Assembly: GCF_003725695.1 (NCBI RefSeq)
Contig: NZ_RJSE01000002.1
Span: 1 to 64,000 of the forward strand
Source: Nocardioides marmoriginsengisoli
GTDB lineage: Bacteria; Actinomycetota; Actinomycetes; Propionibacteriales; Nocardioidaceae
Length of the DNA stretch: 64,000 bases
Direction: 5' to 3'
Part shown: piece after piece, positions 1 through 10,556 of the stretch
Layout: the number at the start of each line of letters is the position of its first letter
Position numbering within the stretch: position 1 is the first letter of the stretch
Notes under the pieces: model-generated
Told to the model about the DNA's origin: nothing
Seen by the model: the letters and a program-made list of their open reading frames with translations, nothing else
The model's database searches: none
Translations under genes and position numbers: made by a program

Positions 1-320
1 TCGACCTGAGGCGTTCCGCTGATCGTCGGCGTCGTCCCGGTGACCGGGGGAACCGGAGCGGCGGTCACGGCGGTGGTGGGCGAGGAGGTCTTCACGGTCG
101 TGGTGTGTCCGGCCAGGGTGCGGGTGACCTCGACGGTGATGGCCTCGCCGATGTCACCGGTGACAGGCGTGTAGGTCGGGTTGGTGGCACCGGTGATCTC
201 GTCGGCACCGGCGAACCACTGGTACGCGAGCGAGACCCCGGACGGTCCCCAGGCCCCAGGTGTCGCGGTGAGGACCTGGTCGACCTGAGGCGTTCCGCTG
301 ATCGTCGGCGTCGTCCCGGT
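1..320 (-). repeat. 279-bp direct repeat encoding tandem Ig-like domains
   Basis: Positions 1-41 and 280-320 are identical over 41 nt and are spaced 279 nt apart, exactly 93 codons in the frame of the surviving surface-protein gene. The identity at the DNA level suggests recent duplication or gene conversion of the domain. Confidence 0.8.
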
Positions 321-1406
321 CACCGCGGGAGCAGGACCGAGCTTGATCTCGATGATGACGACCTGCCCGTGCGCGGTCGCGGAGACCTCGCTCGCGGTGG
401 CTTCGGTGTAGGCGTTGTCGTACCACTCCTTGACGCCGCCGACACCTGCCGGCGGGTCGATGAAGAACTTGAAGCGGTCGCCGATGCGCAGGTTGCGGCG
501 GTAGATCCCGTCGTCGTCGGTCAGGTTCGGGCCGGCCTGGTAGGGACCCCAGGCGCCGTCGTAGAAGACCCAGATGCCGACGCCGGCGTTGGGGACGGGG
601 TTGCCGTCCGGGTCCTTGACCGTGAGCCGGAGACGGGGCGCGACGTCGAGCGTGAAGTCGATGCTTCCGGTGGTCGCGCCGGGGCTGACCGTTACCGGCG
701 TCGCGGTGTCGTAGGACGTCGCGTTGTTCCAGTACTCGAGCTCGTGGGACGCAGCGTCGGGGTCCGAGTAGTCGTCGTGCCGGGCCGAGACCCGGAAGTC
801 GCCCTTGACCAGACCTCCGCCGAAGACGGTCGTCGTGGAGTAGTAGCCGTTGGCGTCGGTCTGGACGCCGAACGATCCGCCGAACTTGGTGCGCTCGAAG
901 GAGACGCTGGCGTTCGCGAGCGGCGTCCCGGCCGTGTCGGTGACCCGCCCCGAGATCTGCCCGGCGGGCTCGATCACCATGTCGTCGGCCTGGACCGGCC
1001 CCGACCCGACCTGGATGGGCGTCGCGTCGGCGAGGTATGCGGCATCGTTGTAGTACTCGCGCTGGTAGCCGGCGATCCCGACACCGGCGACCTCGAACTT
1101 GTAGTAGCCCGCGTCGAGACCTGTGAGTGCGTAGGTGCTGCCGTCGAAGAAGAATCCGTCGGTGCCAGGGGTGGACGGGTCCGAGTCGACGTTGTCGTAG
1201 TGGCCGTCCGGGGTCGCGGAGTACGCGACGTAGAGGTACGTGGTCTCGGCGGGAACGGCGCTCGCGCCGAGCGCCTTGGTGAAGACCTGGCCGGTGATCG
1301 ACCCGGTGCCCGCGGCCTGTGCCGACCCCATCGTGAGGCCGGTGACCGCCAGGCAGATCGCGATCACCACCGAGACGGCAGAACGCTTGGACACAGGACC
1401 GTTCAT
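1..1406 (-). CDS. Secreted surface protein with carboxypeptidase-regulatory-like and Ig-like repeats (3' end outside window)
   Basis: The ATG at 1406 is preceded by GGGAGG on the minus strand. It opens with a signal peptide (KRSAV..VIAICLAVTGL..GSAQA). Then come several beta-sandwich repeats of the CarboxypepD_reg type, each with an 'ADDMVIEPAGQISGRV' or 'DVAPRLRLTVKDPDGNPVP' style strand and YYN/YWN (once YDN) motifs. The part nearest the window edge is a roughly 93-residue Ig-like repeat (TPTISGTPQVD ... YQWFAG ... ITGATNPTYTP) found in many actinobacterial surface proteins. Likely exported and cell-wall associated, in adhesion or matrix binding; the exact ligand is not inferable. The gene runs off the left edge, so total length and any C-terminal anchor are unknown. 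Confidence 0.85.
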   Translation of the reverse strand, partial: MNGPVSKRSAVSVVIAICLAVTGLTMGSAQAAGTGSITGQVFTKALGASAVPAETTYLYVAYSATPDGHYDNVDSDPSTPGTDGFFFDGSTYALTGLDAGYYKFEVAGVGIAGYQREYYNDAAYLADATPIQVGSGPVQADDMVIEPAGQISGRVTDTAGTPLANASVSFERTKFGGSFGVQTDANGYYSTTTVFGGGLVKGDFRVSARHDDYSDPDAASHELEYWNNATSYDTATPVTVSPGATTGSIDFTLDVAPRLRLTVKDPDGNPVPNAGVGIWVFYDGAWGPYQAGPNLTDDDGIYRRNLRIGDRFKFFIDPPAGVGGVKEWYDNAYTEATASEVSATAHGQVVIIEIKLGPAPAVTGTTPTISGTPQVDQVLTATPGAWGPSGVSLAYQWFAGADEITGATNPTYTPVTGDIGEAITVEVTRTLAGHTTTVKTSSPTTAVTAAPVPPVTGTTPTISGTPQV

Positions 1407-1558
1407 CGTGGCCTCCCGAGGGCAACGTCGACAGGTCTCCGACGAGACCGGTGAGTTCCGAATCCTAGGCCGGGGCAGGTGGACCGGTGACGGCGGGGCC
1501 GCGCAGGGGCCGGGTACGTGATGCTCGTGGCGCGTCGGCTCCGCGGCTCCGGCACGGA

Positions 1559-1564
1559 TAGGGT
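1559..1564 (+). promoter_or_regulatory. -10 element TAGGGT, near-leaderless promoter of the CDP-alcohol transferase
   Basis: TAGGGT ends 9 nt before the ATG at 1574, with no Shine-Dalgarno in between. It fits a leaderless or very short-leader transcript. Confidence 0.5.
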
Positions 1565-1573
1565 TGCCCCGAC

Positions 1574-2236
1574 ATGAGCGAGACCAGGGGTGCCCGGATG
1601 ACGACCGACGACGAGCAGCGTGCCGCCGTCTGGACGCTGCCCAACGCGATCAGCGGCCTCCGGCTCCTCGGCGTCCCGCTCTTCCTCTGGCTGGTGCTCG
1701 GACCGGAGGCTGACGTCTGGGCGCTGGTCGTGCTGATGATCTCCGGCTTCACCGACTGGCTCGACGGCTACCTGGCCCGGCGCCTCAACCAGACCTCCAA
1801 GCTCGGCGAGATCCTGGACCCGGTGGCCGACCGGCTCTACATCCTGGCCGTGGTCATCGGTCTCGGCGTCCGCGAGATCGTGCCCTGGTGGGTGGTGGTG
1901 ATCCTGCCGGCCCGGGACCTCTTCCTCTGGTGCCTGGTCCCGTTCCTGCGCACCCGCGGGTACAGCGCACTGCCGGTGCACTTCCTCGGCAAGGCGGCGA
2001 CGGCGAACCTGTTGTACGCATTCCCGCTGCTCTTCGTCGGCGACGGGGTCAGCACCTTCGAGACGCTGGCGAAGGTCTTCGGGTGGGCGTTCGCGATCTG
2101 GGGGATCGGTCTGTACTGGTGGGCCGGGCTCCTCTACGCCTGGCAGGTCCGCAAGCTACTGGCCGACCGCGACCGCCGGGCACCGGACCTGAACGCGCCG
2201 AGCAAGCCCGCCGATCCCGGAGCCGGGGCGGCCTGA
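1574..2236 (+). CDS. CDP-alcohol phosphatidyltransferase family protein (PgsA-like)
   Basis: 220 aa polytopic membrane enzyme that transfers a phosphatidyl group from CDP-diacylglycerol to an alcohol, typically glycerol-3-phosphate or phosphatidylglycerol. The family signature DG-x2-AR-x8-G-x3-D-x3-D is complete (DGYLARR ... GEILDPVADR, about residues 61-85). At least four hydrophobic helices follow (LYILAVVIGL, VVVILPARDLF, IWGIGLYWWAG). It heads a compact cluster with DUF881/Sbp/DUF881 and gcvH, the same order as Rv1822-Rv1826 (pgsA2 upward), so it is probably the PgsA2-type paralogue. Substrate is not proved by the sequence. The start is tied to the -10 element 9 nt upstream. Confidence 0.85.
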   Translation: MSETRGARMTTDDEQRAAVWTLPNAISGLRLLGVPLFLWLVLGPEADVWALVVLMISGFTDWLDGYLARRLNQTSKLGEILDPVADRLYILAVVIGLGVREIVPWWVVVILPARDLFLWCLVPFLRTRGYSALPVHFLGKAATANLLYAFPLLFVGDGVSTFETLAKVFGWAFAIWGIGLYWWAGLLYAWQVRKLLADRDRRAPDLNAPSKPADPGAGAA

Positions 2237-2237
2237 C

Positions 2238-3095
2238 GTGTCCGGCCCCGATCCGGTGGAGCGCCCGCTGCCCGAGCGGGTCACGATGGGGCTGCTGCCG
2301 TACCTGAACGCGCACGCCCTCGACGAGGACTACGCCCAGGCGGCGGCACGCCGCTACGGGATCGTCCCCGGCAAGCGCCGCCGGGTCGGCAAGGGCGGCG
2401 CGGCCGTGCTCGCCGTGTTCGCGATCCTGGCGATCACCGCGGCGGTCCAGACGAACAAGGACGCGGCCTCCGAGGAGAAGGAGCGCCGGGCGCTGATCAG
2501 CCAGGTGTCGGCCGGACGCGACTCGGTGTCGGCGCAGCGCCGCACGATCGCGAGTCTGCTGGCCGAGAACCGCCGGCTCGAGACCGCGCTGCTGGCGACG
2601 AACGACGACTCCACGGGAGTCCTCGGGGACCTCGCCCTGCTCGGCCTGCGCAGCGGTACGACGCCCGCGCGCGGTCCCGGGGTCGAGGTGGTCGCCGACG
2701 ACGCCCCCAACGCGACCAGCGATCGGCAGAAGGTCCTCGACAGCGACCTGCAGAAGCTGGTCAACGGTCTCTGGCACGCGGGGGCCGAGGCGATCTCGAT
2801 CAACGGCCAGCGGCTCACCGCACTGAGCGCGATCCGGTTCGCCGGCTCGGCGATCGCGGTCAACTTCGTCTCGCTGAGCCCGCCGTACCGGGTGCTCGCG
2901 ATCGGGAACCCGGACACCATGCCCAGCCGTTTCCTCGCGTCCACCAGCGGGCAAGCATGGTTGGATCTGAAATCACAGGTCGGCCTGAAGTTCTCGATGC
3001 GGACCCAGTCCTCGCTCCGGTTGCCGGGGCGGGCGGTGCCGACGCTGAGGTACATCGAGGACGACGCCCCGGAGACAAGGAAGGAAAGCCCGTGA
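2238..3095 (+). CDS. DUF881 family membrane-anchored protein (first copy)
   Basis: 285 aa, GTG start one base after the previous stop. The cytoplasmic N-terminus is basic (GKRRRVGKGG). One transmembrane helix lies near residue 55 (AVLAVFAILAITAAV), followed by a coiled coil (about residues 75-125) and an extracellular DUF881 domain with 'GPGVEVVADD', 'EAISINGQRLT' and 'AIGNPDTM'. The resemblance is to Rv1823. Function is unknown; context with Sbp and a second DUF881 protein suggests an envelope complex. The stop overlaps the next start as GTGA. Confidence 0.85.
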   Translation: MSGPDPVERPLPERVTMGLLPYLNAHALDEDYAQAAARRYGIVPGKRRRVGKGGAAVLAVFAILAITAAVQTNKDAASEEKERRALISQVSAGRDSVSAQRRTIASLLAENRRLETALLATNDDSTGVLGDLALLGLRSGTTPARGPGVEVVADDAPNATSDRQKVLDSDLQKLVNGLWHAGAEAISINGQRLTALSAIRFAGSAIAVNFVSLSPPYRVLAIGNPDTMPSRFLASTSGQAWLDLKSQVGLKFSMRTQSSLRLPGRAVPTLRYIEDDAPETRKESP

Positions 3096-3424
3096 TCGCG
3101 ATCATCGGCCTGCTGGTCGGAGTCGGCCTGGGTCTGATCCTGAAGCCCGACGTACCGATCGGCCTCGAGCCGTACCTGCCGATCGCCGTGGTCGCCGCGC
3201 TGGACGCCGTCTTCGGCGCGTTGCGGGCGTTCCTCGACGGGCTCTTCGACGACAAGGTCTTCGTGGTCTCGTTCATCAGCAACGTCTTCATCGCGGCGCT
3301 GATCGTCTTCCTCGGTGACAAGCTCGGTGTCGGCGCGCAGCTGTCCACCGGCGTGATCGTGGTCCTGGGCATCCGGATCTTCGCCAACGTCGCCGCCATC
3401 CGACGGCACATCTTCCACGCATGA
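3092..3424 (+). CDS. sbp: Small basic protein Sbp (DUF1290 family)
   Basis: 110 aa with GTG start overlapping the previous stop (GTGA). Three hydrophobic helices (IAIIGLLVGVGLGLIL, VAALDAVFGALRAFL, FIAALIVFLGDKLG) and a conserved end 'GIRIFANVAAIRRHIF'. This is the Rv1824 / B. subtilis Sbp family. It is always sandwiched between DUF881 genes in actinobacteria, as here. Integral membrane protein of unknown biochemical role. Confidence 0.85.
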   Translation: MIAIIGLLVGVGLGLILKPDVPIGLEPYLPIAVVAALDAVFGALRAFLDGLFDDKVFVVSFISNVFIAALIVFLGDKLGVGAQLSTGVIVVLGIRIFANVAAIRRHIFHA

Positions 3425-4221
3425 CCAGCGACCAGCCGTTCGACGACGACGATCCGATCGTCGATCCGGCCGCCGCGGCGGCAGGGGAGTCCCCGGTCGA
3501 GCCGTCGCCGCACCAGCGGATCGTCCGGGCGCTGCTCAAGCCCGGCCGGGGCCAGATCTCGGCCGCGGTGCTCCTGGTCGTGCTCGGCGTCGCCGGTGTC
3601 ACCCAGGTACGCCTGGCCGGCAGCGACGACGAGTACGCCGGGATGCGGCAGGCCGACCTGATCCAGGCGCTCAACGGTCTGCAGGCCGCCTCACGCCGCA
3701 ACGAGCAGGACATCCGCGACCTGGAGACCACCCGAGACGCGCTGCGGGACAACAACGACAAGACCGCCACCGCGCTCGAGCAGGCCCGCAACGAGATCGG
3801 CGCACTCGGCGTGCTCGCCGGGACCCTGCCGGCCACCGGACCCGGCGTTCGGATCACCGTGACCATCCCGGACTCGGAGATCAGCCTCAACTACCTCCTC
3901 GACGGGATCGAGGAGCTCCGTGACGCCGGCGCCGAGGCGATGGAGATCAACGACCAGGTCCGAGTGGTGGCGCAGACGTCGTTCGAGAACGCCGAGGGCG
4001 GGATCAGCGTGGACGGCCGGGTGCTCACCGCGCCGTTCACGATCGACGCCATCGGTGACCCGGACGGGCTGACCACGGCGCTGCGGTTCCCGGGCGGATT
4101 CGTCGACGACCTGGCCCTGGACGACGGCAAGGTCAGCATCAAGCGGAGCCAGAAGATCGAGGTCACCGTCCTCCGCAAGATCACCAAGCCCCGATATGCG
4201 GAGTCGACCGGAGGGAGCTGA
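3421..4221 (+). CDS. DUF881 family membrane-anchored protein (second copy)
   Basis: 266 aa starting on an ATGA overlap with sbp. A disordered acidic N-terminus (DDDDPIVDP) leads into one transmembrane helix (ISAAVLLVVLGVAGVTQV, about residues 43-60), a coiled coil (residues ~70-125) and the extracellular DUF881 domain (TGPGVRITVTIPD ... AMEINDQVRV). Counterpart of Rv1825. Tight overlaps imply translational coupling of the DUF881-sbp-DUF881 unit. Confidence 0.85.
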   Translation: MTSDQPFDDDDPIVDPAAAAAGESPVEPSPHQRIVRALLKPGRGQISAAVLLVVLGVAGVTQVRLAGSDDEYAGMRQADLIQALNGLQAASRRNEQDIRDLETTRDALRDNNDKTATALEQARNEIGALGVLAGTLPATGPGVRITVTIPDSEISLNYLLDGIEELRDAGAEAMEINDQVRVVAQTSFENAEGGISVDGRVLTAPFTIDAIGDPDGLTTALRFPGGFVDDLALDDGKVSIKRSQKIEVTVLRKITKPRYAESTGGS

Positions 4222-4231
4222 TCGCGGACGA

Positions 4232-4237
4232 TAGGGT
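4232..4237 (+). promoter_or_regulatory. -10 element TAGGGT upstream of gcvH
   Basis: TAGGGT lies 40 nt before the gcvH GTG, and a GAGGAG ribosome site precedes that GTG. This is a leadered promoter, unlike the leaderless ones elsewhere in the window. Confidence 0.45.
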
Positions 4238-4277
4238 CACAGCGATCAGTTGCCCACGCACACCCCGAGGAGCGCCC

Positions 4278-4664
4278 GTGTTTCCCGATGACTTGAAGTA
4301 CACCGCCGAGCACGAGTGGGTGCGCACCCCGGGCGAGGCCGCTGGTTCGGTCCGGATCGGCATCACCGACTACGCCCAGGACGCCCTCGGCGACATCGTC
4401 TACGTGCAGCTGCCCGACGTCGGTGACGCAGTGGCCGCGGGCGCGGCGATCGGCGAGCTCGAGTCGACCAAGTCGGTCAGCGACGTGTACTCGCCGGTGA
4501 CCGGCCAGGTAGTGGCCCGCAACGACGCGCTGGACGCGACGCCCGAGCTCGTGAACAGCGACCCGTACGGCGCAGGCTGGCTCTTCGAGGTCGTTCCGGA
4601 CGAGGGTGCCGCCACCTCCGAGCTGATGGATGCGGCGACCTACGAATCCACCGTTGCTTCCTGA
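4278..4664 (+). CDS. gcvH: Glycine cleavage system H protein
   Basis: 128 aa lipoyl carrier that shuttles the aminomethyl group between GcvP and GcvT. The lipoylated lysine is in ELESTKSVSDVYSPV (Lys63). The N-terminal YTAEHEWV and the GWLF near the C-terminus are typical of the family. GTG start after GAGGAG. gcvP is 3 kb downstream with three regulator genes, garA and a nuclease between; gcvT is not in the window. Confidence 0.95.
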   Translation: MFPDDLKYTAEHEWVRTPGEAAGSVRIGITDYAQDALGDIVYVQLPDVGDAVAAGAAIGELESTKSVSDVYSPVTGQVVARNDALDATPELVNSDPYGAGWLFEVVPDEGAATSELMDAATYESTVAS

Positions 4665-4698
4665 CCGATTCGGGCTCAATCTGGTTGTCCGACGCTGG

Positions 4699-4704
4699 TA
4701 GGTT
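4699..4704 (+). promoter_or_regulatory. -10 element TAGGTT for the garA-merR transcript
   Basis: TAGGTT lies 95 nt before the garA ATG. The intervening leader contains a 7-bp inverted repeat ACGAACT/AGTTCGT (from 4711) that could fold just ahead of the GGGAGG ribosome site. Confidence 0.4.
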
Positions 4705-4798
4705 GGCCGCACGAACTTTGAACCTCCACTGAGCGTTGAGAGTTCGTCCAGGCCCAACGCAGGCGAGAATGCGGAACGTGACACGGGAGGCGCACCAG

Positions 4799-5308
4799 AT
4801 GCAGATGTGCTCGCAATGCGGGAGTCAGAACGTTGACGAAGCGCGATTCTGCTCGCACTGCGGCCATGCCCTGGAGTCGGCCTCGGTGCCGGCGGAGACC
4901 ACCGCGACGATCACCTTCGGCTCGGCGGTCCCGCGCCCGGATGCCGACGAGCGCGGGACGCTGAACGAGGCCGACGCGGCCGCCGCCGACGCGCTCCCGG
5001 TCGGGAGCGCGCTGCTGATCGTGCAGCGCGGCCCGGGGGCCGGCAGCCGGTACCTGCTGGACACCGAGCTGGTCAGCGCCGGGCGGCACCCCGAGGCGGA
5101 CATCTTCCTCGACGACATCACCGTCTCGCGGCGCCACGTCGAGTTCCGCCGCGAAGGCACGACGTACAGCGTGCACGACGTCGGCAGCCTGAACGGGACC
5201 TACGTCAACCGGGACCGGATCGACGACGCACTGCTCCAGAACGGTGACGAGGTCCGGATCGGCAAGTTCCGGTTGGTCTTCTTCGCCAGCGCCGCGGCGG
5301 AGGACTGA
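4799..5308 (+). CDS. garA: GarA/OdhI-type FHA regulator with N-terminal zinc ribbon
   Basis: 169 aa; this ATG has GGGAGG eight bases upstream. Order of parts: zinc ribbon with two CxxC pairs (CSQCGSQN ... CSHCGHAL), then the phospho-switch motif VPAETTATITF (the ETT threonines phosphorylated by PknB/PknG in GarA), then an FHA domain with GRHPEADIFLDD, SRRHVEF and SLNGTYVNRD. In mycobacteria and corynebacteria the unphosphorylated protein inhibits 2-oxoglutarate dehydrogenase and steers glutamate metabolism; phosphorylation makes the FHA bind its own tail. The zinc ribbon is absent from mycobacterial GarA. Neighbours match Rv1826-Rv1828. Confidence 0.9.
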   Translation: MQMCSQCGSQNVDEARFCSHCGHALESASVPAETTATITFGSAVPRPDADERGTLNEADAAAADALPVGSALLIVQRGPGAGSRYLLDTELVSAGRHPEADIFLDDITVSRRHVEFRREGTTYSVHDVGSLNGTYVNRDRIDDALLQNGDEVRIGKFRLVFFASAAAED

Positions 5309-5309
5309 G

Positions 5310-6026
5310 GTGCGGCAGACTGCCCGGAAGAGCATCGGGCAGGCGCTCGCCGACCTCTCGGCGGAGTTCCCCGAGGAGGAGATCAAGGAGTCCAAGCTCC
5401 GCTTCCTCGAGGCCGAAGGACTGGTCGAGCCCGAGCGCAGCCCCTCGGGGTACCGGAAGTACTCGGTCGAGGACATGGAGCGGCTCCGCTACATCATCCG
5501 GGCGCAGCGGGAGTACTACCTGCCGCTGAAGGTGATCCGGGAGCACCTCGACGCGATCGACCGCGGGCTGGAGCCGCCGGCGCTGAGCGGGGGACCGACG
5601 GTTCCCACCGGTGTCCGCAACGACACCGCTGCCGATCTGCTCCGCAGCGACCGCAGCGACGTCCGGGTCTCCCGGCGCGAGCTGATCAAGACCGCGCAGA
5701 TCACCGAGGAGCTGCTGGTCCAGCTGGAGGGGTTCGGCCTGGTCCGGACCCGGTCCGGTTCGAAGCACTACGACGCCGACGCGGTAGTCGTCGCCCAGGC
5801 CGCGGGGGAGCTGGCCGCTTTCGGGATCGAGCCGCGGCACCTGCGCGCGTTCAAGACCGCCGCCGACCGGGAGATCGGTCTCGTCGAGCAGGTGGTGTCG
5901 CCGATCCGGCGCAGCCGCGAGGACGGTGCCGAAGGGCGGGCGGCCCAGGCGGTCGAGGAGATCGCCGCGCTGTCGTTGCGCCTGCACGCGACCCTGGTCC
6001 GTACGGGTCTGCGGTCCTTGCGTTGA
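5310..6026 (+). CDS. MerR-family regulator, FtsR / Rv1828 type
   Basis: 238 aa with GTG start one base after garA. The N-terminal winged helix begins 'SIGQALADLSAEFPEEEIKE' and continues 'RFLEAEGLVEPERSPSGYRKYS', the MerR recognition unit. The C-terminal half lacks metal-binding cysteines and has a second winged-helix-like part (SRRELIKTAQITEELLVQLE). The corynebacterial homologue FtsR activates ftsZ; assigning the same role here is by homology and synteny. No drug- or metal-sensor signature is visible. Confidence 0.85.
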   Translation: MRQTARKSIGQALADLSAEFPEEEIKESKLRFLEAEGLVEPERSPSGYRKYSVEDMERLRYIIRAQREYYLPLKVIREHLDAIDRGLEPPALSGGPTVPTGVRNDTAADLLRSDRSDVRVSRRELIKTAQITEELLVQLEGFGLVRTRSGSKHYDADAVVVAQAAGELAAFGIEPRHLRAFKTAADREIGLVEQVVSPIRRSREDGAEGRAAQAVEEIAALSLRLHATLVRTGLRSLR

Positions 6027-6110
6027 TCGGACTAGGCTGACTCCGTGATCGTCGCTTCGCTCCTCAACGCTGCTCCGCCGACTCGGCCTCGAGCAAGCTC
6101 GGGCACTCGG

Positions 6111-6116
6111 TAGGCT
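6111..6116 (+). promoter_or_regulatory. -10 element TAGGCT, leaderless promoter of the bifunctional nuclease gene
   Basis: TAGGCT ends 6 nt before the GTG at 6123 and there is no ribosome site. Confidence 0.55.
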
Positions 6117-6122
6117 CGCACC

Positions 6123-6596
6123 GTGATCGCTGTCGAGGTCGTCGGAGTCCGGGTCGAGATGCCCTCGAACCAACCCATCGTGCTGCTGCGCGAGGTGGAC
6201 GGGGAGCGCTACCTGCCGATCTGGATCGGCGCGGTCGAAGCCACCGCGATCGCCTTCGCCCAGCAGGGCGTCGTACCGCCGCGCCCGCTCACCCACGACC
6301 TGTTGAAGCTGCTCCTGGAGGGCACCGGGAACACGCTGGACGAGGTCCGGATCACCGAGATGAACGACGGCGTGTTCTTCGCGGTGATCGCGCTCTCCTC
6401 CGGAGTGGAGATCGAGGCGCGTCCGTCGGACTCGATCGCGCTCGCGATGCGCACCGGCGCCCGGATCGTCTGCGCCGAGGAGCTGCTCGACGAGGCGGGG
6501 ATCGCCGTACCGGACGAGCGCGAGGAGGAGGTCGAGAAGTTCCGCGAATTCCTCGACCACGTGTCACCGGAAGACTTCGAGTCCCCGGATTCCTGA
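6123..6596 (+). CDS. Bifunctional nuclease (BFN) domain protein
   Basis: 157 aa, counterpart of Rv1829. A DUF151/BFN core runs from 'VEVVGVRVEMPSNQPIVLL' through 'YLPIWIGAVEATAIA' to 'ARPSDSIALAMRTGARI', with an acidic C-terminal tail. Plant and bacterial relatives have been reported to have nuclease activity; the physiological substrate is unknown. The start is set by the -10 element six bases upstream. Confidence 0.88.
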   Translation: MIAVEVVGVRVEMPSNQPIVLLREVDGERYLPIWIGAVEATAIAFAQQGVVPPRPLTHDLLKLLLEGTGNTLDEVRITEMNDGVFFAVIALSSGVEIEARPSDSIALAMRTGARIVCAEELLDEAGIAVPDEREEEVEKFREFLDHVSPEDFESPDS

Positions 6597-6610
6597 CGCC
6601 GGGTGCCGGC

Positions 6611-6683
6611 AAACCCTCAAGTTGATATTTAAGGTTCCGCGACACGCCGAGAGCGTCTTTGCCAAACCCTCAACCTGAGGTTT
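6611..6683 (+). promoter_or_regulatory. Two dyad operator candidates ahead of the second merR gene
   Basis: Site 1 (6612-6635) reads AACCcTcAA...TTtAAGGTT. Site 2 (6664-6683) is AAACcCTCAacctGAGGTTT, an imperfect palindrome. Both share the half-site AAACCCTCAA and begin 53 bp apart. They lie in the 197-bp leader of the next MerR-family gene, so autoregulation or control by the FtsR-type regulator is the natural reading. Confidence 0.5.
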
Positions 6684-6793
6684 ACCTTTCAGGTGTCTTC
6701 GCTGTAACTCCACCGGTGAAACTTCTGTCCCGCAGAGGCCTCACCACCCTTCCCCAGGGGTTACGCTCAGTGAAGCGAGACTTGGAGGTCGTA

Positions 6794-7420
6794 GTGGGCA
6801 CCAACAATGGAGACGGCAAGTCCGTGGCCGAGATCGACGCGGCTGCGCTGCACGCCGCCGAACAGGCCGCGGAAGCGGCGGACCAGCAAGGTCTGCTGTT
6901 CAGCGACGACGTGTCGCCGCTGCCCGACGACCAGGGCTATAGGGGTCCGACCGCGTGCAACGCGGCCGGCATCACCTACCGGCAGCTCGACTACTGGGCC
7001 CGTACCGGCCTGGTGGAGCCCACCGTGCGGAGCGCCACCGGCTCCGGCACGCAGCGCCTCTACGGCTTCCGCGACATCCTGCTGCTCAAGGTGATCAAGC
7101 GGCTGCTCGACGCCGGTGTCTCCCTCCAGCAGATCCGTACGGCGGTCGCCCACCTCCGCGCCCGGGGCACCGACGACCTGACCCGGGTCACGCTGATGAG
7201 CGACGGCGCCTCGGTCTACGAGTGCACCACCAACGACGAGGTCATCGACCTGCTCCAGGGCGGCCAGGGCGTCTTCGGCATCGCGATCGGCGGCGTCTGG
7301 CGCGAGATCGAGGGGTCGCTCTCCGAACTGCCCTCCGAGCGCACCGCCGAGGACCTCACGGCCCGCAACGACGCCAGCGACGAGCTCGCGGCACGCCGGC
7401 AGGCCCGCCTCTCCGGCTGA
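6794..7420 (+). CDS. MerR-family regulator, Rv1830/McdR type
   Basis: 208 aa when started at the GTG with GGAGG five bases upstream; a longer in-frame start exists but would cover the operator region. The winged helix is GYRGPTACNAAGITYRQLDYW ... QRLYGFRDILLLKVIK (around residues 45-100). A coiled-coil and a compact C-terminal domain follow (DDLTRVTLMSDGASVYEC). It matches Rv1830, a cell-division-linked regulator in mycobacteria, in both sequence type and location between the BFN gene and gcvP. Ends at a clear terminator. Confidence 0.85.
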   Translation: MGTNNGDGKSVAEIDAAALHAAEQAAEAADQQGLLFSDDVSPLPDDQGYRGPTACNAAGITYRQLDYWARTGLVEPTVRSATGSGTQRLYGFRDILLLKVIKRLLDAGVSLQQIRTAVAHLRARGTDDLTRVTLMSDGASVYECTTNDEVIDLLQGGQGVFGIAIGGVWREIEGSLSELPSERTAEDLTARNDASDELAARRQARLSG

Positions 7421-7441
7421 TTTCAGCCTCTCCAGTCTCAA

Positions 7442-7490
7442 CCAGCCCCGTTCCGGCCCTGCGGCCGGGCCGGGGCTGGTATTTTTGGTC
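7442..7490 (+). terminator. Rho-independent terminator after the second merR gene
   Basis: ACCAGCCCCG pairs with CGGGGCTGGT around an inner GGCC-rich stem, followed by ATTTTT. It separates the merR transcript from the riboswitch-gcvP unit. Confidence 0.85.
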
Positions 7491-7516
7491 TGCACGAATT
7501 GAAGAATGCTGACAAT

Positions 7517-7640
7517 CCCGCATGGGAGAGCCTTCGGCGGTGACCACCTGGTGGGCACCGAGCCGGAGCGCCGAAGGGGCAATTCCTCCCCGGAACCTCT
7601 CAGGCGCAAGGACCATGCGGATCAGGCAACTCTGGAGGAC
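7517..7640 (+). ncRNA. Glycine riboswitch (single aptamer) in the gcvP leader
   Basis: The region has the conserved glycine-aptamer blocks in order: GGGAGAG (7524-7530), GCGCCGAAGGGGCAA near 7567-7582, CCGGAACCTCTCAGGC near 7590-7605, AAGGACCATGC and the closing ACTCTGGAG near 7629-7637. It lies about 60 nt ahead of gcvP, which fits ON-switch control of glycine cleavage by glycine. Only one aptamer is apparent; the stretch up to the ATG also has a repeat of GCATGGGAG (7520 and 7691) that could form the alternative pairing with the ribosome site. Confidence 0.88.
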
Positions 7641-7703
7641 ACGTGTCCGACAGAGGGGGAGGTGACCCGCCACCTGCAATTGCAGATATCGCATGGGAGC
7701 CTC

Positions 7704-10528
<2,825 letters not shown>

Positions 10529-10556
<28 letters not shown>

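Noticed and set aside
105-1454. Long plus-strand open frame opposite the surface protein
   Set aside because: Low-complexity Arg/Asp/Gly-rich translation, no ribosome site, and a convincing signal-peptide protein on the minus strand. Such shadows are common in high-GC DNA.
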